Origin: Halanaerobium salsuginis
GTDB lineage: Bacteria > Bacillota > Halanaerobiia > Halanaerobiales > Halanaerobiaceae
Direction: 5' to 3'
Length of the DNA stretch: 64,000 bases
NCBI RefSeq assembly: GCF_900114545.1
Contig: NZ_FOTI01000001.1
Span: forward strand, 1-64,000
Both the position numbers and the translations under genes were made by a program. Positions 33,694-42,478 of the stretch are shown here, in pieces (position 1 is the first letter of the stretch; each line of letters opens with the position of its first letter). Below the pieces are notes generated by a model that was not told the DNA's origin, searched no databases, and saw only the letters and a list, made by a program, of their open reading frames with translations.

Positions 33694-35002
33694 AACAACT
33701 GTGGCAATTGTGGGGCGACCTAATGTTGGAAAATCAACTCTTTTTAATCGTTTAGTTGGCGGTAGAAGAGCTATTGTTGAGGGTGAGCCTAATGTTACCC
33801 GAGATCGGATTTATGGTGAATCAGAATGGACAGGCAGAAAATTTAATGTAATTGATACTGGTGGAATAGTTTTGCATGATCAGGATAAAATAAAAAACCA
33901 AATTAAATATCAAGCTGAATTAGCTATGGAAGAAGCTGATGTTATTTTATTTGTAGTTGATGCTAGAGATGGTTTAACTGGTGTCGATGAAGAAATTGCT
34001 CAATTATTATATAGAACAAATAAAGAAGTTATTCTGGTAGTAAATAAAGTTGAAGATTTTTCTCATCAGGAGGAAATTAGTTGGGAATTTTATTCACTTG
34101 GTTTTGGAGATCCAATTCCTATTTCAGCTGAGCATGGTAAAAATACTGGTGAATTACTTGATGTTCTAGTTAGTAAATTACCAGAGGTTGAAACTGTAGA
34201 AGAAGATTCTGATCAAATAAAGGTAGCTGTAATTGGTAAACCAAATGCAGGAAAGTCAAGTTTAATTAATTATCTATTGGGCCAGGAGAGAGTTATTGTT
34301 AGTGATATGCCTGGTACTACCAGAGATGCAGTTGATACTTTGATCGAATGGAAAGAAAATAAATTTAACTTCATTGATACAGCTGGTCTGCGCAGAAAAT
34401 CAAGAGTAAAAGAAGATATTGAATATTACAGTAATTTAAGAGCATTACGCTCTATTGACAGAGCAGATGCTGTTTTAATGATGATTGATGCTGAAAAAGG
34501 TGTTACAGATCAGGATAAAAAAATTGCTGGTTATGCGCATGATGAAGGTAAAGCAATGGTAATAGCGGTTAACAAATGGGATTTAATGGATAAGAATTCT
34601 AAAACAATGCAGAATTATACTGATGAGGTATATTTCCAGCTTAAATTTTTAAACTATGTTCCGGTAACTTATATTTCTGCTCTAACAGGTGAAAGGATTG
34701 AAGAATTATTATCTTTAGTTGAATTTGTAGTAGATCAAAGTAATTTAAGAATTAAAACTGGTATTTTAAATGAGGTAATCTCCGAAGCAGTTCAGCTGAG
34801 AGAACCACCAAGTCGTAAAGGTAAAAGGCTTAAAATTTATTATGGAAGCCAGGTTGGAATTAAGCCTCCAACATTTGTCTTCTTTGTTAACGATCCTAAT
34901 CTAATGCATTTTGCCTATCAAAGATATCTTGAAAATGTTTTAAGAGAGGCTTTTGGATATGTTGGAAATCCAATGCTATTTAAATTAAAACAAAGAAATT
35001 AA
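33686..35002 (+). CDS. der: Ribosome assembly GTPase Der (EngA)
   Basis: A 438-residue protein with two tandem GTPase domains. The first P-loop is GRPNVGKST near residue 10, with DTGG; the second is GKPNAGKSS near residue 182, with DTAGLRRKSR. Switch and base motifs include NKVE in the first domain and NKWD in the second. A KH-like domain ends the protein. It is required for 50S subunit maturation. Confidence 0.97.
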   Translation: MAKTTVAIVGRPNVGKSTLFNRLVGGRRAIVEGEPNVTRDRIYGESEWTGRKFNVIDTGGIVLHDQDKIKNQIKYQAELAMEEADVILFVVDARDGLTGVDEEIAQLLYRTNKEVILVVNKVEDFSHQEEISWEFYSLGFGDPIPISAEHGKNTGELLDVLVSKLPEVETVEEDSDQIKVAVIGKPNAGKSSLINYLLGQERVIVSDMPGTTRDAVDTLIEWKENKFNFIDTAGLRRKSRVKEDIEYYSNLRALRSIDRADAVLMMIDAEKGVTDQDKKIAGYAHDEGKAMVIAVNKWDLMDKNSKTMQNYTDEVYFQLKFLNYVPVTYISALTGERIEELLSLVEFVVDQSNLRIKTGILNEVISEAVQLREPPSRKGKRLKIYYGSQVGIKPPTFVFFVNDPNLMHFAYQRYLENVLREAFGYVGNPMLFKLKQRN

Positions 35003-35012
35003 GGAGGTTAAA

Positions 35013-35630
35013 ATGAGTTTTATTTTTGCCGTACTTTTAAGTTATCTGATTGGTTCAATTCCATCTGGTTTTTTATTAACTAAATATTTAATGAAAAAAG
35101 ATGTACGTAAATATGGTAGTGGTAATATAGGAGCAACTAATGTGGCGCGAGTAATGGGCCTGAAATCTGGTATTATTGTGGCTGTTTTTGATATTCTAAA
35201 AGGATATTTAGGTGTATTAGCTGCTCAGTTAATTCTAGCTAATTCAGCTCCAATCTGGGTTTTAATAGCTGCTGTAGCTGCCATAGCGGGTCATAATTGG
35301 TCAGTTTTCCTCGGCTTTTCTGGTGGTAAAGGAGTTGCTACTACTTTTGGAGTTATTTTAAGACTTTATCCGCTAGCTTTTTTGATTTATGGTTTAATCT
35401 GGCTGGCTTTTGTTTTGAAAACAAGATATGTTTCATTAGGTTCGATAATTGGCGCTATTTCTCTTCCTTTTACACTTTATTTTAGTGGTTTTGCAGCTCA
35501 AGACATAATTTTTGCCTGTCTTTTAGCTCTATTTGTAATATATACTCATCGCGAAAATATTAAGCGCTTACTGCATGGTAAAGAGAATAGAATGGATCCA
35601 GATAAATTAGGAAAGAGTGGTAAAAAATAA
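35013..35630 (+). CDS. plsY: Acyl-phosphate:glycerol-3-phosphate acyltransferase PlsY
   Basis: A 205-residue integral membrane enzyme with about five or six helices. Motifs are LIGSIPSGFLLTK at the start, GSGNIGATNVAR near residue 36, and GFSGGKGVATTFG near residue 107. It uses the acyl-phosphate made by PlsX or FakAB. AAGGAGG precedes the ATG, and its stop overlaps the gpsA start. Confidence 0.96.
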   Translation: MSFIFAVLLSYLIGSIPSGFLLTKYLMKKDVRKYGSGNIGATNVARVMGLKSGIIVAVFDILKGYLGVLAAQLILANSAPIWVLIAAVAAIAGHNWSVFLGFSGGKGVATTFGVILRLYPLAFLIYGLIWLAFVLKTRYVSLGSIIGAISLPFTLYFSGFAAQDIIFACLLALFVIYTHRENIKRLLHGKENRMDPDKLGKSGKK

Positions 35631-36664
35631 TGAAATTTAAGATTGCAGTAATTGGGGCAGGCAGCTGGGGAACAGCTTTAGCTAATTTATTAGCTGAGAA
35701 TGGTCATCAAGTTAATATATATGCCCGTAATCAAAAAATTGCCGCTTCTATTAATAATCAACATCTTAATCATAAATATTTCCCCAACTATATTTTAGCA
35801 AAAAATATTAAAGCTTACTCTGATTTGGCTGAGACTGTGGCAGAAGCTGAACTGATAGTTATTTCTGTGCCTACCCAGGCAGTTGCTGAGCTTAGTAACA
35901 AATTAAATGATTTGCTACCAGATGAGACCATAGTTGTTTCTACAGCAAAGGGAATTTCGGAATTTGATTTTAAAACTAATTCACAATTAATTGCTGGAGC
36001 AGGTTTTACAAATATAGTTGCTTTATCAGGGCCTACTCATGCAGAAGAAGTTATGGAAAAATTACCAACAGCAATTGTGGCTGCATCCCAAAATAAATCT
36101 GCAGCTGAACAGGTTCAATCCATTTTTATGTCAAAATATTTTAGAGTTTATACTAACCCAGATCTGCGGGGAGTAGAGCTTGGTGGTGCTTTAAAGAATG
36201 TTATTGCTCTGGCCAGTGGTATTTGTGATGGTCTTAATTTTGGCGATAATACACGAGCTGCTTTAATTACCAGAGCTTTAATGGAAATGAATCGTTTTGT
36301 TGAGTACCAGGGTGGTAAGATAATTACTCTGGCTGGTCTGGCGGGTATGGGTGATCTTGTTGTAACCTGTACCAGCATGCATAGCCGCAATCGTCGTTTT
36401 GGGATTGAAATTGGTAAAGGAAAAACTTTAGAAGAGGCTAAACGAGAGGTAAAACAAGTTGTAGAAGGAGTTAAAACTTGCCGGGCCATTTATAATTGGC
36501 TTAAAGATAATAAAATTAATTTGGAGATGCCGATTACAGAAAAAGTTTATCAGGTCTTATTTAATGGGGAAGATCCTTATCAGGCTGTTGAAGAGCTAAT
36601 GCTGAGAAGCAAAAAACATGAGATGGAAGAAATTGTTGATAATTCACTCTGGGCTCAAGAATAA
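35630..36664 (+). CDS. gpsA: Glycerol-3-phosphate dehydrogenase [NAD(P)+]
   Basis: A 344-residue enzyme that makes sn-glycerol 3-phosphate from dihydroxyacetone phosphate, the acceptor for PlsY. The Rossmann motif GAGSWGTALA is at the amino end, followed by STAKGI near residue 103, the catalytic-lysine segment GGALKNVIALASGI near residue 185, and LAGMGDLVVTC near residue 238. The ATG overlaps the plsY stop by one base. Confidence 0.96.
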   Translation: MKFKIAVIGAGSWGTALANLLAENGHQVNIYARNQKIAASINNQHLNHKYFPNYILAKNIKAYSDLAETVAEAELIVISVPTQAVAELSNKLNDLLPDETIVVSTAKGISEFDFKTNSQLIAGAGFTNIVALSGPTHAEEVMEKLPTAIVAASQNKSAAEQVQSIFMSKYFRVYTNPDLRGVELGGALKNVIALASGICDGLNFGDNTRAALITRALMEMNRFVEYQGGKIITLAGLAGMGDLVVTCTSMHSRNRRFGIEIGKGKTLEEAKREVKQVVEGVKTCRAIYNWLKDNKINLEMPITEKVYQVLFNGEDPYQAVEELMLRSKKHEMEEIVDNSLWAQE

Positions 36665-36763
36665 ATTTGATATTTTTTCGTTTAAAAAGCAGGAAATCGC
36701 TGTTATAGCGAGAATAATAAATAATGACCGACAAAGCCTACAGTTTAAAGGGGGTGAATTTTC

Positions 36764-37063
36764 ATGACAAAGAATGAACTTATTGATGCTGTTGCAGAAA
36801 AAACAGGTGTCACTAAAAAAGATACAGGTGATGTAATTAATGAGACTATCGAAACAATTATGGCTCACTTAAAAGCAGAGGCCAAAAAAGATGAAGCTAA
36901 AAGAGACAATGTTCAGCTAATCGGTTTTGGTACCTTTGAAGTTAAAGATAGAAGTTCAAGAAAAGGCCGTAATCCTCAAACAGGTGAAGAAATTCAGATA
37001 CCAGCACGTAAAGTGCCTGTCTTTAGAAGTGGTAAATCTTTTAAAGAAACAGTTGATATTTAA
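36764..37063 (+). CDS. hup: HU family DNA-binding protein
   Basis: A 99-residue HU/IHF-fold protein. It starts MTKNELIDAVAEKTG, with the DNA-binding arm GRNPQTGEEIQIPARKVPVF near residue 70. It is about nine residues longer than a standard HU, mainly because of a charged insertion (KKDEAKRDN) before the QLIGFGTF strand. AAAGGGGGTG precedes the ATG. It is probably a monocistronic nucleoid protein gene, with its own terminator. Confidence 0.93.
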   Translation: MTKNELIDAVAEKTGVTKKDTGDVINETIETIMAHLKAEAKKDEAKRDNVQLIGFGTFEVKDRSSRKGRNPQTGEEIQIPARKVPVFRSGKSFKETVDI

Positions 37064-37090
37064 ATTTTATCCTGTAACATATGTTATTTT

Positions 37091-37124
37091 GAAGAACTGG
37101 TTAATCCCGGTTCTTCTTTTTTTA
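37091..37124 (+). terminator. Terminator after hup
   Basis: GAAGAACTGG pairs with CCGGTTCTTC (one wobble), followed by a run of T residues. Confidence 0.88.
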
Positions 37125-37285
37125 TACCTAAAAAAGCTCGAAATAAAGTTATTTAGCTGCTATTTTAAATATAAATTAAACATACTTAAAAGCAGGAAAT
37201 AAACTAAAGAGACAGAAATTAATAATTAACTAGCGGTTTAATAGCTAAGATTACTATTAATTAATCTAAATAAGGAGGAAAAAAA

Positions 37286-38101
37286 TTGAATCAAATTACT
37301 GAAGGTTTGCAGGCGACTATTGCTAATTATGGAATGAAATTAATCTTATCGTTAATTTTACTAATTATTGGTTTGTGGATTATAAAGTTTATTATAAAGG
37401 TATTAGAAAAAAATATTAGAAATAGATTTGAAAAAACTTTAAGTGGTTTTTTGCTTTCGATTACCAGAGCAGCTCTGCTTGTTTTATTGTTTATTTCTAC
37501 TGCTTCAACTCTGGGTATTGAAGTAGCTTCCTTTGTAGCTGTTTTAGGAGCAGTTGGTTTTGCAGTTGGCTTTGCTCTTCAGGGAAGTTTATCAAATTTT
37601 GCCGGTGGAGTTCTCCTGCTTATTTTTCGTCCATTTACAGCTGGTGATGTTATAGAAGTAGCTGGCTATAAGGGGAAAGTACAAGAGATAGAAATTTTAT
37701 ATACTATTTTAACTACTTTTGATAATAAAAAAATATATATTCCAAATAGCAGTATCTCTACTAATAGTATTGTTAATTATTCAGCTATGGAAACAAGAAG
37801 AGTGGATTTAACATTTGGTATTGGTTATGATGATGATATTCATCAGGCAAAAGAAGTGTTAAATCAAGTAGTTAAGGAACATCAATTAATTTTAAAGGAG
37901 CCCGAGCCTTTGATTAGATTAGCTGAGCATGGTGGAAGTTCCCTGAACTTTGCAGTTAAAGTATGGGTAAAAGGTGAAGACTACTGGACTGTTTACTATG
38001 ATCTGCATGAAAATGTAAAAGATGCCTTCGACCAGGCAGGAATTGGAATTCCATTTCCACAATTGGACATTCACTTTGATCAAGGAACAAAACTTTGTTA
38101 G
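37286..38101 (+). CDS. Small-conductance mechanosensitive channel (MscS family)
   Basis: A 271-residue protein with three amino-terminal membrane helices, then the MscS pore helix and beta domain: AVLGAVGFAVGFALQGSLSN near residue 88, FRPFTAGDVIEVAG near 113, and IPNSSISTNSIVNYS near 150. The size matches the minimal E. coli-type channel. Such channels release solutes after osmotic downshock. The TTG start follows AAGGAGG. The stop overlaps the start of the photolyase gene by 7 bases. Confidence 0.92.
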   Translation: MNQITEGLQATIANYGMKLILSLILLIIGLWIIKFIIKVLEKNIRNRFEKTLSGFLLSITRAALLVLLFISTASTLGIEVASFVAVLGAVGFAVGFALQGSLSNFAGGVLLLIFRPFTAGDVIEVAGYKGKVQEIEILYTILTTFDNKKIYIPNSSISTNSIVNYSAMETRRVDLTFGIGYDDDIHQAKEVLNQVVKEHQLILKEPEPLIRLAEHGGSSLNFAVKVWVKGEDYWTVYYDLHENVKDAFDQAGIGIPFPQLDIHFDQGTKLC

Positions 38102-39462
38102 TTAATAAAAAAAGAATTCATCAGGTTAATCAGGCAGAAGTTAAGCGAAATTCATATGTGGCTTATTGGATGCAGTCTGCTCAGCGCTTAGAATATAATC
38201 AGGCACTTGGATTTGCAATTGAAAAAGCTAATCAGTTAAAGCAGCCTTTATTAATATTCTTCTTAGTTGATCTAGATTATCCAGAAGCTGAATTTGGCCA
38301 TTTTGAATTTATGTTCACAGGCCTAAAAGAGTTACAAAAAAAATTAAAGCAGGCTGATTTTAATTTTTATATATTATCTTATCATAAGCCTGAACAGTTA
38401 AAAAAAATTCTGGATGATGCCTCGCTTTTAGTAAGTGAAAAAAGTTATTTGAAAAATTTACAAAGCTGGAAAAAAAGCATTGCTGATTTACTGACAGTTC
38501 CTTTTTATCTAATTGAAACTAATTTAATTTGTCCAATAGGTGAAGTTAGTTCTAAAGAAGAATATGCAGCTTATACAATTAGAAAAAAGATCAATGCTGT
38601 TAAAGCTGAATTTTTACAAAAATATCAGCTGCCAGAACTCCTTAATAAAACGAAAGTTAAAACAACTGCTTTTAATGATTTAATAATTGCTGATCTTGAT
38701 CAAATTCTAAGAGAACATGACTGGCATGAGCAAAATAGTTATAGTAAATTTTTTAAAGGTGGATATCAGTCGGCCCGGAGCAGATTGGATAACTTTATTG
38801 ATAATAAACTGGCAGACTATGCTGAAAAACGTAATCAACCTGAATTGAATTATCAATCTAATTTGAGTCCCTATCTTCATTTTGGGCAGATTTCTGCACT
38901 TGAAGTTGCTCTAGCAGCATTAGATTCTAATCATGATGCTGCTGATTTTTTGGAAGAATTAATTGTTAGAAGAGAATTAGCATTTAATTTTGTTTATTAC
39001 AATCAGAAATATGCTACCAGTCTAAAAGATATTTTACCAGATTGGGCCTATCAAACATTGTTAGATCATAGAAGTGATCAGCGCAGCTATAATTATTCTC
39101 TGCAAGAACTAGCTGCTGCTGAAACCCATGATGAATATTGGAATGCTGCTCAGCAAGAACTTTTAATAACTGGTAAGATGCATAATTATCTGAGAATGTA
39201 TTGGGGAAAGAAAATATTAGAATGGACTTCTGATCCTGAAGCGGCCTATCAGACTGCTTTAAAACTTAATAATACTTATTCCCTAGATGGACGTGATGCA
39301 AATAGTTATGCAGGTGTAGCCTGGTGTTTTGGCAAACATGATCGAGCCTGGCAGGAAAGAGAGATATTTGGTAAAGTAAGATATATGAATTCAAATGGTC
39401 TGGAACGTAAATTTGATATGCAGGCTTATTTTGATAAAATTAATAGCTTTAGAGAGCGCTAA
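38095..39462 (+). CDS. phr: Class II deoxyribodipyrimidine photolyase
   Basis: A 455-residue flavoprotein that repairs cyclobutane pyrimidine dimers with light. Class II features are SYVAYWMQSAQRLEYN near the start and the carboxyl FAD/DNA-binding part with SPYLHFGQIS near residue 260, ELIVRRELAFNFVYYN near 283, KMHNYLRMYWGKKI near 362 and DGRDANSYAGVAWCFGKHD near 398. TTG at 38095 has AAGGA 8 bases upstream, inside the mscS gene, so translation is probably coupled. This is notable in an otherwise anaerobe-looking genome. Confidence 0.92.
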   Translation: MLVNKKRIHQVNQAEVKRNSYVAYWMQSAQRLEYNQALGFAIEKANQLKQPLLIFFLVDLDYPEAEFGHFEFMFTGLKELQKKLKQADFNFYILSYHKPEQLKKILDDASLLVSEKSYLKNLQSWKKSIADLLTVPFYLIETNLICPIGEVSSKEEYAAYTIRKKINAVKAEFLQKYQLPELLNKTKVKTTAFNDLIIADLDQILREHDWHEQNSYSKFFKGGYQSARSRLDNFIDNKLADYAEKRNQPELNYQSNLSPYLHFGQISALEVALAALDSNHDAADFLEELIVRRELAFNFVYYNQKYATSLKDILPDWAYQTLLDHRSDQRSYNYSLQELAAAETHDEYWNAAQQELLITGKMHNYLRMYWGKKILEWTSDPEAAYQTALKLNNTYSLDGRDANSYAGVAWCFGKHDRAWQEREIFGKVRYMNSNGLERKFDMQAYFDKINSFRER

Positions 39463-39493
39463 GTCAGTTAATTCGGCTTAATAAACTGACTAG
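39460..39493. other. Hairpin after the photolyase gene
   Basis: AGTCAGT pairs with ACTGACT, with inner TTAA/TTAA pairing. There is no T-run immediately after it, so it is at best a weak terminator. The 39463-39608 gap holds nothing else I can identify. Confidence 0.4.
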
Positions 39494-39608
39494 GAAGTGC
39501 ATTTTTTAGATTTAACTTGTTAATTTTAATGCAGGATATTAGCTCTAATTGTTGAATAATTAATAAAGAAAGGGATAAATTTTAACAATTCACAGGAGGT
39601 AGATAGTT

Positions 39609-40121
39609 ATGTTGAATGAAAAACTTGAAGAAGCGCTAAATGAACAGATAAATGCAGAACTTTACTCAGCTTATTTATATCAAGCAATGGGTGCTTATTT
39701 TGCTAATAAAGGTCTGGCAGGATTTGCTACCTGGATGGATCTGCAGACAGATGAAGAAATGACTCATGCCCGTAAAATTTATGATTATGTTAATGAAAGA
39801 GGTGGCAGAGTTATTTTAGAAGCTATCGATAAGCCAAAATCTGACTGGGAATCTAACCTGGAAGTATTTGAAGAGGCTCTAGCTCATGAAGAAAAAATAA
39901 CTGCTAAAATAAATGACTTAGTAACTTTAGCCAATGAAGAGCAGGATTATGCTACTAATTCCTTTTTACAGTGGTTTGTGGATGAACAAGTTGAAGAAGA
40001 AGATTCTGTAGGGGATGTAGTTGATAAGCTGCGTATGGTAGGCGAATCAACTCAGGGAATTTTTATGATGGACGAAAAATTAGGTTCTAGAACAGCTGCT
40101 GCTGATACAACAGCTGAGTAG
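39609..40121 (+). CDS. ftn: Non-heme ferritin
   Basis: A 170-residue four-helix ferritin of the FtnA type with ferroxidase ligands in NEQINAELYSAYLY (glutamate near 17), TDEEMTHARKIYDY (ExxH near 50-53) and the later EEKIT and DEQVEEE segments. It stores iron and removes ferrous iron that would react with oxygen. An AGGAGG site precedes the ATG. It is followed by a strong hairpin. Confidence 0.95.
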   Translation: MLNEKLEEALNEQINAELYSAYLYQAMGAYFANKGLAGFATWMDLQTDEEMTHARKIYDYVNERGGRVILEAIDKPKSDWESNLEVFEEALAHEEKITAKINDLVTLANEEQDYATNSFLQWFVDEQVEEEDSVGDVVDKLRMVGESTQGIFMMDEKLGSRTAAADTTAE

Positions 40122-40139
40122 TCTAGTCTATTTAATAAA

Positions 40140-40178
40140 AGTTTAAAGATATGCCAAAAAAGTGCATATCTTTAAACT
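40140..40178 (+). terminator. Hairpin after ferritin, probably a terminator
   Basis: AGTTTAAAGATATG pairs perfectly with CATATCTTTAAACT (14 bp) around an 11-base loop. The tail (ATTTAACTTTTTAG) is T-rich but not a pure T-run. Confidence 0.65.
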
Positions 40179-40221
40179 ATTTAACTTTTTAGATTTTCTA
40201 ACTAAAGGAGGCTTGCTGGTA

Positions 40222-40533
40222 ATGGGTTTACTGGCTACACTTAAAAATATTTTTATGGGCTCTAATAATAATGGCGGTAATTTAATTACTATTTATGTTA
40301 AAGATAATAAATGTGGTAATAAAATGAAATTGTTATTTAGAAAAAGTTATGATATTCAAAAAGTTTATGAAGATGAACGTGATGCTGCTTTTGAAATAAA
40401 AAAAGTAATTGTATGTGATAATTGTTATAATAAGCTGCAGCTTGAGCTTGAATTTGATCGTAAATATAATATAATTAAACAAAAATTAGAAAATGGTGAA
40501 ATTATCACTGAAGAAGAATATCAAGAAATTTAG
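40222..40533 (+). CDS. Small conserved-looking protein with three cysteines, function unknown
   Basis: About 103 residues. I do not recognise a named function. The middle contains a lone cysteine (VKDNKCGNKMKL) and a later CxxC (VIVCDNCYNKLQ), which could together bind a metal. The carboxyl end is a charged helix ending ENGEIITEEEYQEI. There is no signal peptide. ATG at 40222 follows AAAGGAGG (10 bases); an in-frame ATG at 40162 would lie inside the ferritin hairpin. It is tightly followed by pgsA. Confidence 0.65.
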   Translation: MGLLATLKNIFMGSNNNGGNLITIYVKDNKCGNKMKLLFRKSYDIQKVYEDERDAAFEIKKVIVCDNCYNKLQLELEFDRKYNIIKQKLENGEIITEEEYQEI

Positions 40534-40549
40534 TCCTGGAGTGATTAAT

Positions 40550-41062
40550 TTGTTTACTATCCCGAACTATATAACATTTTTAAGAATTATTTTAATTCCT
40601 TTTTATTTATTTTTTTTCACTCAGGGAGATATTTTTACTGCAGCTGTTTTATTTTCTATTTCAGCTTTGACTGATTTTCTGGATGGCTTTATTGCACGTA
40701 AATATAAATTACAGTCTAGTTTTGGCAAACTGCTTGATCCTCTAGCAGATAAATTGACAATTGTTAGTATTTTATTTGTTTTAATTCATTTAAAACTTAT
40801 TTCAGGAGCAATTGCTTATATAATTTTGGCCCGCGAACTTTTTATTTTATTTTCGGGAATTATTACTTATATTTTTGGACTTAATTTTATCAACCCTACT
40901 TTAATCGGTAAACTATCAATTGCTTTATTATATCTAGCTATTTCATTACGGGTATTAAGGGTAGATTATTTTGGTGATGCTTTTTTCTATCTGGTTATTC
41001 CAGTAACTATTATTTCAGCTATTGATTATTCGTTTAAAGCCTATAAGAAAATTTTTAAGTAG
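40550..41062 (+). CDS. pgsA: CDP-diacylglycerol-glycerol-3-phosphate 3-phosphatidyltransferase
   Basis: A 170-residue membrane enzyme with the CDP-alcohol phosphotransferase motif complete: DGFIARKYKLQ...FGKLLDPLADK (DG-AR-G-D-D pattern, residues about 45-68). The amino end FTIPNYITFLRIIL is typical of PgsA, which makes phosphatidylglycerophosphate. TTG at 40550 follows GGAG at 8 bases; GTG at 40541 is an alternative. Confidence 0.88.
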   Translation: MFTIPNYITFLRIILIPFYLFFFTQGDIFTAAVLFSISALTDFLDGFIARKYKLQSSFGKLLDPLADKLTIVSILFVLIHLKLISGAIAYIILARELFILFSGIITYIFGLNFINPTLIGKLSIALLYLAISLRVLRVDYFGDAFFYLVIPVTIISAIDYSFKAYKKIFK

Positions 41063-41161
41063 TTATAATCTATTTAGTTAAATTATTTTTAAATGATTTA
41101 AATTAAATTTAGAGATTATTTTTGAAATTTTATTTAATGTCCGGCAGAAAGGATGTTAGTT

Positions 41162-42478
41162 TTGAAAACTTTAATTAAAAATATTGCTGAACTATATACT
41201 GGTCAGCAGGCTGAATCACAAAAAAGTCAATTTATACTTATTGATGACAATTATATAGAAAAGATTGCTCCAATGGCAGAATTAACTTTAGCAGATGAGT
41301 ATGATCGGGTTATCGATGCAGCTGGGAAAATGGTTCTGCCCGGTTTAATTAATACCCATACCCATTCTGCAATGACTTTATTAAGGGGCTATGCTGATGA
41401 TATGCCGCTTGATAGTTGGCTGCAGGATAAAATATGGCCATTTGAAAGTGAAGTTAGTGCAGATGATATTTATTGGGGAACTGCTCTGGCAGCAATTGAA
41501 ATGATTAAAACAGGAACTACTACTTTTTCTGATATGTACTTTGCTATGCCGCAAGTTGCAGAATTAGTAGCAGATAGTGGTATGAGAGCTGTTTTAGCAG
41601 AAGGGTTAATTGAAGCAAATGACGGCCAGGCCGGTCTGGAAAAAGCACTTGAGTTTGCCTGTGAGTATAATAATACTGCTGAGGGAAGAATAACAACTAT
41701 GCTTGCTCCCCATGCTCCTTATACCTGCAGTGAAGAATATTTAGCTCAAATAACTGATCTGGCTGCAGCAAATGATCTAGCTGTACATATTCATATTTCA
41801 GAAAGTAAAAAAGAGTTAGCTAACTTTCAAAAAGATCAGCAGCGATCCCCGATTAAATTTTTAGCTGATATTAATTTTTTTAAAAATCATGTAGTAGCTG
41901 CTCATTGTGTTCATTTAGCTCCAGGTGATCTGGAAATTTTCCGCAAGAATAAAGTCAATGTATCACATAATCCGATGAGCAATGCCAAATTGGCTAATGG
42001 AATTGCTCCAGTCGTAGATTATTTAAAAAATGAAATTAATGTTGGTCTGGGAACCGATGGTGTATCTAGTAATAATTCATTGGATTTAATTAAAGAAGCT
42101 AGAATGGCTGCTTATCTGCAAAAAATTAAATATTCAGATCCAACTGTGTTGCCGACTGACCAGTTGCTAGCAATGCTAACTCAGCATGGTGCCCGGGCTT
42201 TAAATTTAAATAATGTTGGGGAACTAGCGGCAGGGAAATTGGCTGATCTAATTATAATTAATATTGATCAAACAAGTTTTTCAATTCCACGTCATAATAA
42301 TTTATCTAATCTGTTTTATGCTGCTGATAGCCAGGTTATAGAATCAGTTATGATAAATGGCAGATTAGTTTTAGATTCTGGAGAATTAAAAACACTCGAT
42401 CAAGAAAAAATATTTTATGAAGTTGAAAAAAGAGCATTTAAAATAGCAGATAAATTGAAAGGGGTTTCGAATGAGTAA
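41162..42478 (+). CDS. mtaD: 5-methylthioadenosine/S-adenosylhomocysteine deaminase
   Basis: A 438-residue amidohydrolase of the MtaD/TrzF group, which deaminates methylthioadenosine and S-adenosylhomocysteine. Metal and active-site motifs are GLINTHTHSAMTLLRG near residue 60, VHIHISES near 210, VAAHCVHL near 243, and GTDGVSSNNSLDL near 293. TTG at 41162 is 8 bases after AAAGG; an ATG three codons earlier lies too close to that site. It overlaps the next gene by 8 bases. Confidence 0.87.
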   Translation: MKTLIKNIAELYTGQQAESQKSQFILIDDNYIEKIAPMAELTLADEYDRVIDAAGKMVLPGLINTHTHSAMTLLRGYADDMPLDSWLQDKIWPFESEVSADDIYWGTALAAIEMIKTGTTTFSDMYFAMPQVAELVADSGMRAVLAEGLIEANDGQAGLEKALEFACEYNNTAEGRITTMLAPHAPYTCSEEYLAQITDLAAANDLAVHIHISESKKELANFQKDQQRSPIKFLADINFFKNHVVAAHCVHLAPGDLEIFRKNKVNVSHNPMSNAKLANGIAPVVDYLKNEINVGLGTDGVSSNNSLDLIKEARMAAYLQKIKYSDPTVLPTDQLLAMLTQHGARALNLNNVGELAAGKLADLIIINIDQTSFSIPRHNNLSNLFYAADSQVIESVMINGRLVLDSGELKTLDQEKIFYEVEKRAFKIADKLKGVSNE

